DNA of 64,000 bases, taken from NCBI GenBank assembly GCA_023678885.1, contig CM042993.1, forward strand, positions 1,758,501 to 1,822,500, read 5' to 3'. The DNA comes from Pogostemon cablin. Taxonomy: Eukaryota > Streptophyta > Magnoliopsida > Lamiales > Lamiaceae. Positions 1 to 10,228 of this stretch are shown here, piece by piece; the first letter of the stretch is position 1, and every line of letters starts with the position of its first letter. A program made the translations under genes and the position numbers. The notes below the pieces were generated by a model. It was not told the origin of the DNA. It did not search any database and saw nothing but the letters and a program-made list of their open reading frames with translations.

Positions 1-169
1 AGCCGGATAAGACAGGACGTAGGCAGGAGAATGTGCAAAGTATAGGAGAATCAGGAAATTTGAAGTACAAAAGGAAGTTCACTTTTGAGACAACACATGA
101 TAAAAACAAAATATCCAATGAAGTTTCATGCAAAATAACATTGAAGTGGAGTGTAGAGATTTTTATTAC

Positions 170-3100
170 TGAATCATCTTCGGCGTCTTCTTCCTCATCC
201 TCCTCATCATCATCATCCAAATCATCATCATCGGCTGCCTGCAGTCATAAGCTCTCAGCAAAGAGAAACGGAAAGGGGTTTAATACTCCAACACAGGAGA
301 AATAGTAAATGCATTACATTGTTGAGATGTTCAATAGGGTTTGGCCACATTTCGTTCTTGATTAAGTCCGCTACCTGCAGTTTCATCAGGTCACCAACAT
401 AAGTGAATAACCGAACAGGAGTGTCAAAATATTCTAAAATTAAAAATTATCATTGTTTCTTTTGATTTCATCAAAAGGGAATTTAAGCATAATAACAAAT
501 CAATGTAGCAAGTGGCAACTCCGTAGAAAGGTGTAAGAATCCAGCATCTACTTACAACATCATGCTGGACTTCGACTTTTTCTTCATGGGGATAGCTGAA
601 CCAACCGAAAAAGCTGCACTCGTGTAATGTGATTTGAGTGAGAATTATGAAATTCAAAGCTTTCACTGAAGCAGTATACCATCAAAACATTTTCCGATAT
701 TATGAGCTGTCAAGAAAATAAGAATAGTAGGACCTGTCCAAAGGTAGTGAACGTTTGTTTCCATTTTTCTCATCATTGCGTTCATCAACGGGCTCCTGGT
801 CATAATTTAGGAAATACATAGAATAAGGCAACAGAAGAAGGGAGATTAATGGTGCTTATATTTAAAGGAATATCAGTGTGAACATTTACCATGCCCTCCT
901 TCCAGCTGATGGTTGTACCAATTGACTTCTGAGCTCCTTCATTCGAGAAGTTGACTGTTTTTGTTAGCTTGGTATTGTCGAAGTACGGGTTCGCCTTGAA
1001 TGTCTGGTAACTCGCAGCAAATATGGCGTCATTATGACTTTGAAGTATTGATTAAAAAAACCACTTTCTCTATCTTTATTCTTCTATGTCGAGAGGAAGT
1101 GGGGAAACCAACTTTAAAAATAAAAAATGAGAGTTGGAAAACTTACAAACATAATGCTGTATCCCCTCCTGGGATCCGAGAAATCCTCAACCACCAGAGA
1201 ATCCAAGTACTTGAAGATCTAGATCAACCGAAAGTCAAAAGATGACGTCATGAGAAATTCAAAGGTGTAGCGTATGAAATTTCAAGAAAGAAACTGAAAT
1301 GAAGTTTCTATAGGTATAGTTGTAACTGAGTTAAACCTTCTGATCTTCTTCATTAAGCAGACTACCAAGCACAGGGTGATGCATGAACTGTAACAAAATT
1401 CAGATCTCAGCACAGACAAATGTAGAAACAATTGCAATTAATGTAACAGAAAATTATAAAAGACTAATACACTCACAGCTGTCAACCAGAAATCAGGAAT
1501 AGCACTTATAATCTCGTTTCGCCTTTTATAGACAGGGTCCCTAATCTCATTGTATTTCTGCTCAATTGCTAAGATCTCTTCGTGGGCCTTTTCATTTACC
1601 TGCGTAAAGTCAGTGAATTGAATCTTCAAAAACATAATTATCTTAATCTTTTAATAGTATAAAAAAAAAAAAGTGGAAATGATAATACATGACATTGAGT
1701 TACTTTGAGGTTTTATTGCATGTAGCAAGATCCATTCTAAATTTGTACTTAACATGTCTTTCTCCACTAAAGAATAAACCTTGTGAAATTCTATACCTAC
1801 CAAAAATTAAGCAACTTAATACTTGATGAAGTAATGAACATTTCAGTGAATATTTATCTATTATGATTAGTATCAAAAGTCACATGAAAATGTTGGTGGT
1901 GTTTATTCACATTGAAGATCTTTAGCAATAAAAATACTCCAATTTTGATATTATTGTAATGAAATGGGAGCTCCATCATAATTGTTACCAATGAAAACCA
2001 GCCACAAAGGTGAAGATATCAGCAAGAGACATATAACTCAAGTCAATACCATACTAATACTATCCACTAGACGACAAATTTTCGCGTATACTAATCAACT
2101 AACAACTTATAAAGAATGTGATTCCTGATTGGAAGCAAGGCATGAGTTTATGTTTTCTTATGAATATCATGCATGTATCATTTGAGTTGAAGTGTTGTCT
2201 TAAAATGGAACTATCTTATTAAGGTGAAAGCAGAAAAGAACAGTTATGGCAATAATATTGATAGTCTGTTCTCTTGTGCATATAAACTACAAAGTCTTTA
2301 ATACTGTAATCATTACATCCGCTTCGCCCACGGTCATAGCATTCCACGTGGCAAATCAAATTTTTTTTGTGATACAGTTTTGGCGGTAGTATCACAACAA
2401 ACGAATACGACAAATACAGTAACAAACTAATTGGATCAAGACCACAAGATGTCGAATCAGATCATCACACATCTCACAAGGACAGAGATACGAATAACGA
2501 ACAAACTTCCATAGATAAAAGCTCTACTCCAATTAGGCCATCTTTTTAGAAATAATTTTTCAAGTTACATGCATATCTCTCCACACTGCTTAACAATGGC
2601 TTAATTTTAAACTTCTTTTCACATGATAACTAATGACAAACAATCTCTAGATAATTCACAAATCAAACTATAATCAACCAAATATACCAAAAGAGTCATC
2701 GTATTACACCATCTTTAACACTCAGGTTCTGCTAATGCATGTATACAATTGATGTAAGAAAATGAATAATCACAGATAACAACTCAAATTATCTTCTCAA
2801 AACAAGCCTAAATGCTAACCTTCTCTGAAGGTTCCATAAATTAAAACCAACAGAAAACAGATGATGGATAATTTCCCAAATCCCAATAACCCTAAAAAAA
2901 ACCCTGATCATAAGAAATCACTCAAAGATCCCCACTTTAAAAGAACTGATTCAACACAAGATAAAAGCACGAGACAAACAATAAAATCAAGAACACAATT
3001 CTCATATTCATACAGCCAACCGAATCATCCACCCAAAAACCTAGAAGGATGAAACATAAAAATTCAAACTTAAAATTTGAAAAAAAAATAAAAAAAAGAT

Positions 3101-3228
3101 GAAACCTTTTCCAGCTCGTCCTGCACTTGTTGGAGCTTCTCAATGGCCTGAAAAATCCGATCGTTTCTGAGGTGCTCGTCATCCTCGACGGGAGAAGGTC
3201 TGGGTTTCTTGCCTCTGTTAGCCACCAT
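170..3228 (-). CDS. NRP1: NAP1-related protein (NRP/SET-type histone chaperone), 3' end near window edge
   Basis: This is a nuclear histone H2A/H2B chaperone of the plant NRP (SET-like) branch of the NAP family, known for roles in chromatin assembly and root growth. Nine exons join in one frame with GT-AG sites: 3228-3106, 1599-1477, 1387-1337, 1209-1147, 1003-890, 795-734, 613-556, 374-318 and 238 to about 170. About 240 residues are visible. Residues 1-45 give an N-terminal helix (IEKLQQVQDELEKVNEKA), then come EQKYNEIRDPVYKRRNEI and IPDFWLTAFMHHPVLGSLL, the NAP core (GYSIMFTFKANPYFDN, TISWKEGM), SFFGWFS, and a tail of almost only Asp and Glu. The start is the first ATG that gives the family N-terminus; the family is usually about 250-260 residues. 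The last exon runs into a possible donor at 169-168, so the final codons are unresolved and may lie left of the window. The exons and family are clear; the exact C-terminus is not. Confidence 0.9.
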
Positions 3229-3300
3229 GTTTTGGAGAAACCCTAGAATGTGGGCTTCGTGAATGCCGTCGGTGTCACATATATAGCAGGGCGGTTGGGA
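3229..3300 (-). promoter_or_regulatory. NRP core promoter and short 5' leader
   Basis: On the minus strand a TATATAT block lies at about 3277-3284, some 50 bases upstream of the NRP ATG, so the leader would be only 20-30 bases. The leader holds AGGGTTT, a telo-box-like element often found near the start of plant translation and chromatin genes. The transcription start itself is inferred. Confidence 0.45.
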
Positions 3301-3439
3301 GATTGTTGTAATAAAGCAGAGTGGAGTTTGCAACAAGTGTTGAGTTGTGGAGGAGTGTGTGTCAATAGAAGAAGGCGACAGAGTGTCAGAAGGACAGCAG
3401 TGATACTACGTTTGCAACCAATGAGGAGGCAGCCTCGCT

Positions 3440-4826
3440 CGCTTTGAGGTGGAATGGAACCACCTGCTCCACTGGAGGAACCATGCTGCTCACCACCTGA
3501 GCCTCTCTAACGCCTGATCCTACTCCAACTTAACACACCGGATCCCACCCCCACTTTTTTTTTTTTAAATGGGCCTGATTAAAAACATTTAGTCTGGCCC
3601 ATGGAGGCCCAACAGGGTTGTGAGTCCACCAATAAAAAACTAGCTTATCCGCCGTTAATGGGCCTTTCCTTTATTCAGTTTTTAATATAAGATTATTAAT
3701 TGAATTAATATAATGTGTTAAATACATTTGGGTAATCTTAGGGAGCATGTAGGGTGTATAGGTTAATTTTAGGATGGGTTGGGAAGTAATTTTCAATTTT
3801 TAATTAACTACTCCCTATTTTGATCTACAATAAGTATTTATTTATATAAAAATAAATAATTTAATAATGATTCAAATTATCTAATATAAGATGTGTACGC
3901 TATTAATATTCATAAGTTTAATAAAACTCAAAAACATTTTATTGTGATGTATTATGTACTTTAGATGATTACTATCCACTTTCTTTGTGCACATGTAGTA
4001 GTAATATAAGACATGTTATTTCAAAGGGTGAATTACTTCTACTTACATTTTATATAACTATATTACTAGTAGATATAATATGCAAATTATATTACTAATC
4101 ACTACAAATTGAATACATCAAATATCACTTCTAACCTTATTTTAATTTAAAATGTATTAAGAAATTAATTTACCCATTAATTTCTCCATGAAAATAGGAA
4201 ATACGTTGAAGATTAATCAATCCGTTAAAAATACGTCAAACATTAAAAAAATAGGTTTAAGAATATGTTGTTCAATTTCATTCCCCACCTTTTGAAACTT
4301 CCGACGACTTGGGTTTATTATCCATTATTCAAAACTTCTGGCGACCACCAATCACCGATTGAACCAAACCCTATTTCGAAACCAACGATTTATCACCAAT
4401 TTGCATACACGTTGGGGTTCCGCGACGCAGCTGACGGATAGGACAAAGTTGACCCAAACTGAATACCTTTACAAATTGTGTATTCAATTAATTTCAGGAA
4501 TTGAATACTTACAGATGCAATTACACATAGATACATGCAGCTTCTGGTCAAAATGTGTATTCAATCTTTGCAAAATCAAATCGATGTAGAAAGGATTTAG
4601 AATTTGATATTCAGACTGTATATTCATATTGAGTATTCAGAATTTGCTATTGAGAGTGCAAAATGATTCGTGAAATGATTATTAAGTTCAATGGTGTATT
4701 GTGTGAATCCCTATAAGCATGCATTAAACATTTTTTTTCTGTGTCAGCCATGTCATGAAGTAACATTATGTATTAACAAGTTGGTTCAATTATAGTTTAT
4801 TGAATACAACTGTATGTTTTTAGAAA
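3440..4826. other. intergenic, AT-rich, no gene recognised
   Basis: This spacer is AT-rich. A somewhat GC-richer patch at about 4270-4460 has an open frame starting near 4359, but it resembles no family I know and has no splice or promoter context. I treat it as non-coding. Confidence 0.5.
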
Positions 4827-4828
4827 TA

Positions 4829-5692
4829 CTCCCTCCGTCCGCCTTTAAGAGTGTCATTTGTTTTTTGCACGTGCATTAAGGAGTACTATTATTTAAGGTG
4901 TAGTGGGTAGTTGTATTAGTGGAGGTGTGAGTCCCATTTTTTAGTTGTATTAGTGGGTGAATCAGTGGCGGATTCAGGAAATTTTTTTCGGGGGTACGAC
5001 ATGTAATTATAAAAATATTACTCTTCGTAAGTAACACGTGTTTTTTGTATGCATAGATTAAGAAAAATTAAATTTTATATTTAAAGTTGCTTAGATATGT
5101 GTAAAAAATGAGTAGTTTAGATAATTTAATGAAAATATGTATAAAGTTATTGAAATATGTGTAAAAATGATATTATTGAGATGTATTTCTATCATTTTTA
5201 GAAACGTATATTTGTGATGAGGCGGATCAAAAGAAAAGTGTGAAGTAATTAGAGGGATGGAGGGAGTATTTGATATTCAAAATCGTATAATAATTAAATA
5301 ACACTCTAAAATTATAATTATTGTTGACACCATCTACTTTTTATTTGTAAAAAGCAATGTAAAACATTATTATTATGAATTTATAGTGTAAATTTATTAA
5401 AAATTATGATAAATTGTGTATAAATTTGTATTAATTAAATAATTTGAGGGTACAAATTAATTAATATATAACTATTTATACATATAAATATATATATATA
5501 AAAATTTTAAAAAGAAATTAGAGGTGGGGGGTAGGGGGTTGGGGGTACAGCCGTACCCCCTTGTACGGTTGTACCCCCCTGTATCTGCCACTGGGGTGAA
5601 TGTGGATCCAATATATATAAAAATAAAATGAGACCCTGGGGGGCGGACACCCAAAATGGAAAAATGATATCCTTGAAAGCGGACGGAATGAG
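4829..5692. mobile_element. Stowaway-like MITE interrupted by a hAT element
   Basis: The left end reads CTCCCTCCGTCCGCCTTTA and the right end is its imperfect inverse (AAAGCGGACGGAATGAG). TA dinucleotides flank both ends (4827-4828 and 5693-5694), as expected for Tc1/mariner-type insertion. Without the nested insert the element is about 230 bp. It has no transposase. Confidence 0.75.
4963..5593. mobile_element. non-autonomous hAT element nested in the MITE
   Basis: The ends are CAGTGGCGGATTCAGG at 4963 and, inverted, CAGTGGCAGATACAGG at 5593. The 8-bp sequence GGGTGAAT sits on both sides (4955-4962 and 5594-5601), the target-site duplication length typical of hAT transposons. The interior is AT-rich with a G-tract region near the right end. 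At 5215-5270 it also holds what looks like the right end of another CTCCCTCC-type MITE. It has no transposase ORF. Confidence 0.85.
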
Positions 5693-5701
5693 TACTTCCA
5701 T

Positions 5702-6377
5702 GTGTAAATTTTTTACTAAATACAAAATATACAGCTAAATATAGCAAATAACATTATGTATTCAAAAGGTTATTCAATTATAGTTTACTGAATATTGTTG
5801 TATGTATTCGAAAATACATCCATGTTAATGTTATTTAATTATGTTTGGTGCTTCACTGAATTTCAGTATGGATGCATTAAGAAATGTTTTTTCCCTATCA
5901 TATTATATTGACAGACTTGGAGAAAGAATTCAAATATATTGATTCTTGTGGAGAGAGAACTAGAATATAAAAAATTAAATAATAATGTAAACGTGAATTT
6001 CTAACTAATTAATTAATTATAAATTATGTATTTAATTGGTTATGTATGAAAGGGTAATTAAGACTTTATACCATCCTTGTATCTAGTAGTATTAATATTA
6101 ACTTATATCTTGTACCTATAACTAATAATTCCTATTTTTGGAAATTATATTTACAATTAGGAAAAGATTATGAAAAACCTCCTTTGTATATGTGTGGAGA
6201 AAATAATTATGTAAGAAGAATAATTGGATTATAAACAAGAGACAAGTCGTTTTATTTCCACAAGATGAAAAAACACAAACGCTAATAACAACACAACAAC
6301 AACATATGCTACAAAGGATGCTGCGTTACACATGATTGAAAAACTCCCTCAATCTCTTTATTCCTCATTCCAACCAT
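5702..6377. other. intergenic, nothing recognised
   Basis: AT-rich spacer between the nested transposons and the lipid-transfer-protein relic. I see no coding exon, RNA gene or clear repeat. Confidence 0.4.
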
Positions 6378-6625
6378 TTAAGATATCCTGCATAGATAGA
6401 TATCAAGTAATTAGCAAATTAAATGGCGTTTATAATAACTAATTAATTAAATACGGATATACTCCACATAATTAATTCATGTTAGAATATACTATAATTT
6501 AATCATACTGGCTACAGTCGATATTTGGGGTGATCGTCACGCCAATAGAAACACCACATCTTCCGGGGAGGCTGGCGGCAGTGTCGGGGCGGATGCCGTA
6601 GCTGGAGGAGGCGGAAAGTGATAAG
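6378..6625 (-). pseudogene. non-specific lipid transfer protein (nsLTP), 3' relic
   Basis: The minus strand encodes an nsLTP type-1 C-terminus: IRPDTAASLPGRCGVSIGV continuing to TPNIDCSQ. The two cysteines are 13 residues apart, the Cys-X13-Cys spacing of that family. A GT donor (6508-6507) and an AG acceptor (6389-6388) join this to a tiny last exon (6387-6378) ending in ISOLEUCINE-SER-stop; an intron just before the stop is typical of nsLTP genes. Upstream of about 6625 the frame loses all similarity: there is no signal peptide and none of the first six cysteines. The remaining part is therefore a 5'-truncated gene copy. Intact members are secreted and carry lipids in the cell wall and cuticle. 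Confidence 0.65.
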
Positions 6626-6768
6626 AATTTTGCTTACATATACAATTTCATTTGCTATTATGAGAAATACTTACTTGTTACGTACTTGGATATATTAGTG
6701 ATTTATTTTTAGGGTTGGATATATATCTTACTTTTATTCTATATAAGTGTCTCAAGATTAAATTAATA

Positions 6769-7050
6769 CTCCCTCTGTCCCATACTTATATTCACACTTT
6801 CCGTTTTCGTCCGTCCCACACTTATGTTCACCACCCAAAAAAGGAAACTTCACATAAACCAACAACCTCAAAAGTTCTCTTAATTTCAAAAATACCACTC
6901 TCACCTAACACACAAAACATACTTTATAATTTATTTATTACCTAAAAATACTACAATACCCCTCAAAAGTCAATAAAGTTGGTCAAAAAGTAACTTTTCT
7001 TAAACTCCGTATCTACAGTACCGGTGAACATAAGTCCGGGACAGAGGGAG
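6769..7050. mobile_element. Stowaway-like MITE
   Basis: 282 bp with terminal inverted repeats CTCCCTCTGTCCCATACTTA and its inverse near TAAGTCCGGGACAGAGGGAG, flanked by TA on both sides. The right half is repeated as a truncated copy at 27478-27627. It has no coding capacity. Confidence 0.8.
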
Positions 7051-7063
7051 TACATCAAAAGTT

Positions 7064-7615
7064 TAAATGGATATTTGTGTACTCCCTCCGTCCCCCAAAG
7101 TATTTCACACTTTCCTTTTTCATCCGTCCCTCAAAGTATTTCACACTTTACTTTTACTAAATTTGGTAAAAATACATTATACTAATACTCACTTTTTACA
7201 CATATCCCAATATAATACTTGCTTTTTCACATCTCCCAAAAACTTTACACACTTTTTCCACATCTCTCAATAACTTTACACACCTTTTTCATTAAATCAA
7301 CTAAAATATATATTCTCTTTCTTACTTTATACATAAAAATACAAAATTTTCTTAAACTCCGCGCACACCAATACGTGAAATACTTCCCGGGACGGAGGGA
7401 GTATTCTCTAACATATAAATACCATGAAAAAAAAAGAGAAAATTTAATCATGATCCTTAATTCGAGATTCTTTTAGGTTTTGATCATATTATTTTCTCCT
7501 AAATGGATATTTGTGTATTCTCTATCATATAAATACCATGAAAAAAAAAAAAGAAAATTTAATCATGATCCTTAATTCAAGATTCTTTTAGGTTTTGATC
7601 ATATTATTTTCTCCT
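7064..7615 (+). repeat. tandem duplication of about 115 bp, one copy carrying a MITE
   Basis: Copy 1 is 7064-7081 plus 7402-7500, split by the MITE at 7082-7401; copy 2 is 7501-7615. They share AAATGGATATTTGTGTA, the ATAAATACCATG block, an A-tract and the GATTCTTTTAGGTTTTGATC block, differing at only a few bases. Confidence 0.85.
7082..7401. mobile_element. Stowaway-like MITE with preserved empty site
   Basis: 320 bp, ends CTCCCTCCGTCCC and GGGACGGAGGGAG, flanked by TA (7080-7081 and 7402-7403). The neighbouring tandem copy at 7501-7615 has the same flanks without the element and with a single TA at 7516-7517, which directly confirms the element's boundaries and its TA duplication. Confidence 0.9.
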
Positions 7616-7808
7616 AATGTTGCACTTCAAACAATGATTGATACATCAAATAACTTAGAAAATGATACTAACCGCCTATAAAATGATGAGCATATTTAGT
7701 TAGTAGATGCATGATTTATTGATGAATCGACAATTTATCAGAAAGCTGTAGCTAGTTATAATTCCAAGGTGGATTCAAAATCGAGCACCCCTCTTTATTT
7801 AGTTTTAG

Positions 7809-8370
7809 ACCTCGTTTGGTAACATATACTGTATTATGGATTGAACAGTTAAATTATACATCCTTTTATGTAGTTTAACTAGTATATATTATTATGTTGA
7901 GGGGCCCAATATTAAAACTTTGGGCCATTACTAAACACTGTAGCTCTTTACAAAACTTGTCTTACCTCCGTAGTAATATTAGTAATACGCATTGAAACAG
8001 TAACCCATATTAAGATATGAAATTATATTTTAGACCCTCTCTTCCCAAATAAAATATTCCATCTCAAAGACTCAAATCTCTATTTCTCTCTCCATCTTAA
8101 TATCTAAAATCCATTTAAATATGTCGCTGCTTCATAATATTTTACAATATTTTAAAATAAAAATAAAATATTATTTTAATTTATTTTTATATTAAACGCT
8201 GATTAAATAAATTTAATTTATTAATAAAACATCAATTTATCCTATAAATGCTAATTCATATAAATTGAGCAGTATTTTTTTTTTAAATTTAGTATGACAT
8301 ATACCAGTCCGAATGGACTTTATGAATTATTATATCATCATTTCACACAATAATTAATTGATTAATAATG

Positions 8371-8405
<35 letters not shown>

Positions 8406-8664
8406 TAAAAAGAACAATAATAATAATTAAAAAGAACGCTTTCATTAATTATTCGTATATATGGTCTAAAATTTAAAGATAATTTTTAAAATTATTTGAG
8501 TAACATCCATTATCATCTTCTAAATTAAGTAATTTTTTATTTTATTAATTTATAATATTATTATGTACTGATGATGTAAATTTAAATTTTATATAATATA
8601 AAATACAAAATAATTTAAATAATATAATTTTGTTTTAATCATCTTTGTCAAAATAAATAAATAA

Positions 8665-8709
<45 letters not shown>

Positions 8710-9408
8710 TTAATTACTAATAGGTACACAATTTGTACTCCTAATTACTACTAGATACATTGATTTAAAATAATTATTATTTAATATAAAATATTAAAGT
8801 AAAATACCAATTATAATCCTAAACCCATACACTTTTAAACCACAAATCCTAACCCCCACCCACTGTCACCGCCGGACCGCCGGCGGCCAGTCGCCGGAAA
8901 ATTCCGTACCGCGGACGGCCGGTAGCCGAAAAATTCCATACCGTCGCCGGACCGAGGAGCTTCGCCGGACCATCGCACTTTTTTGCTGCACACACTTATT
9001 TTTTACTGCACACACTTTTATTACTGCACAAACTTTACTGCACAGTGCACACGAACTCTTGCTGCATACAATATTTATGTGCAGCACATTGTAGTGGTAA
9101 TATTAGAATATCACTATATATTTTTATAGTTAGTAGTAATAGTTTTGTATGTTTGTATCTTATAGAAATTAAGGATTTTTTTATATAATTGAGAACATAC
9201 AAATGTAATAAGGGCATAAAAGTAATATTACACTTCATACTTAATATTACTACTATCTATCAAACACCTTCATAATATTAATCTCAATCTTTACACTTTC
9301 TACCAAACAAACTCATTTTTTCATATTACCCACTAATATCAACATACATAATACTTACCCCTATAATACCACTATATCTTATACAGTATTACTTATCAAA
9401 CTAGGCCC
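7809..9408. mobile_element. PIF/Harbinger-like non-autonomous element
   Basis: The left end (ACCTCGTTTGGTAA) and the inverted right end (GGGCCTAGTTTGATAA) are similar, followed on both sides by further matching ATACTGTAT blocks. TAG flanks each side (7806-7808 and 9409-9411), fitting a 3-bp Harbinger duplication. The 1.6-kb interior has no transposase ORF. It contains an (AAT)n tract at 8370-8402, an (AT)n tract at about 8670-8704, and an unusual GC-rich island at 8865-8975 followed by short TACTGCACA repeats. Confidence 0.5.
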
Positions 9409-9411
9409 TAG

Positions 9412-10228
9412 ATATTGAAATCTACATAAGTATGTAAGGATGATTATGTGATTTAATTCCTATTTTATTTTGAGCTTTCCACACCCAATAAATAAATAAA
9501 TAAATAAATAAATAAATATTATTAAGTCTCAAGCAAATACTTTTCATAAGATGTATCAATATTTTAGTTGATTGAATTGGTTTCAGAAATAGAGTACTAT
9601 AATATTATTTGACTGGCATGTGAATTTTATAAGTAATTAATTGTATGGCAAAATATGGGATTCACACAACCGTACGTGTATCCACATTCAGTCATTCACT
9701 TTATATATACATTTATTAAAATACTTATAAACAAATACAATTTCTTAGTAAATTTTTAACAAAAATTTATATTAATTTTTTTAATAAATAAATAAATAAT
9801 AATATACTTATTAAAAAATATACATAGATTATTGAATAAGAATATAAGATAGATATGAGAACACGAATATTGACTTAAATTTAATACACAGGAGTCATTA
9901 AGACGGACGGACCAAGGAATGTTAATAAAGACTGTATTCTTGATCCTAAGAAGCCCATAATCGTATAAGCCCATTTACATTATCCAAAAACATTTAGCCC
10001 AGATATAAGCCCAAAACAAACTAAAGAATATTTTCGAGTTTTTATTACCACTAAAGTCGTAACAAAGAAGCCGACTTATATCTTCACTAAAATCGTGTTT
10101 TAGCTCAACTGTGCTGCATTTTTGCTCTGCAACAACTGCTACCACTCATCTCCAATTCCACTCCCATTTCCAACTCTCCTTCAATAAATTTCTGCAGTTG
10201 CTTAGTCGAATTGCAGAATTAAATGAAA
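9412..10228 (+). other. spacer and presumed DEG8 promoter/5' leader
   Basis: AT-rich, with an (AATA)n tract at 9488-9520. The 150 bases before the DEG8 start are less AT-rich and pyrimidine-rich, as plant leaders often are. Open frames beginning near 10111 fall out of frame with the DEG8 exons and are not the real start. Confidence 0.4.

Noticed and set aside
4359..4589. 76-codon open frame in a GC-richer patch
   Set aside because: Resembles no known family and has no codon or context support.
8370..8704. Trinucleotide and (AT)n runs considered as a replication origin or CRISPR-like array
   Set aside because: Plain microsatellites; no regular spacer-repeat pattern, and the genome is a plant nuclear one.
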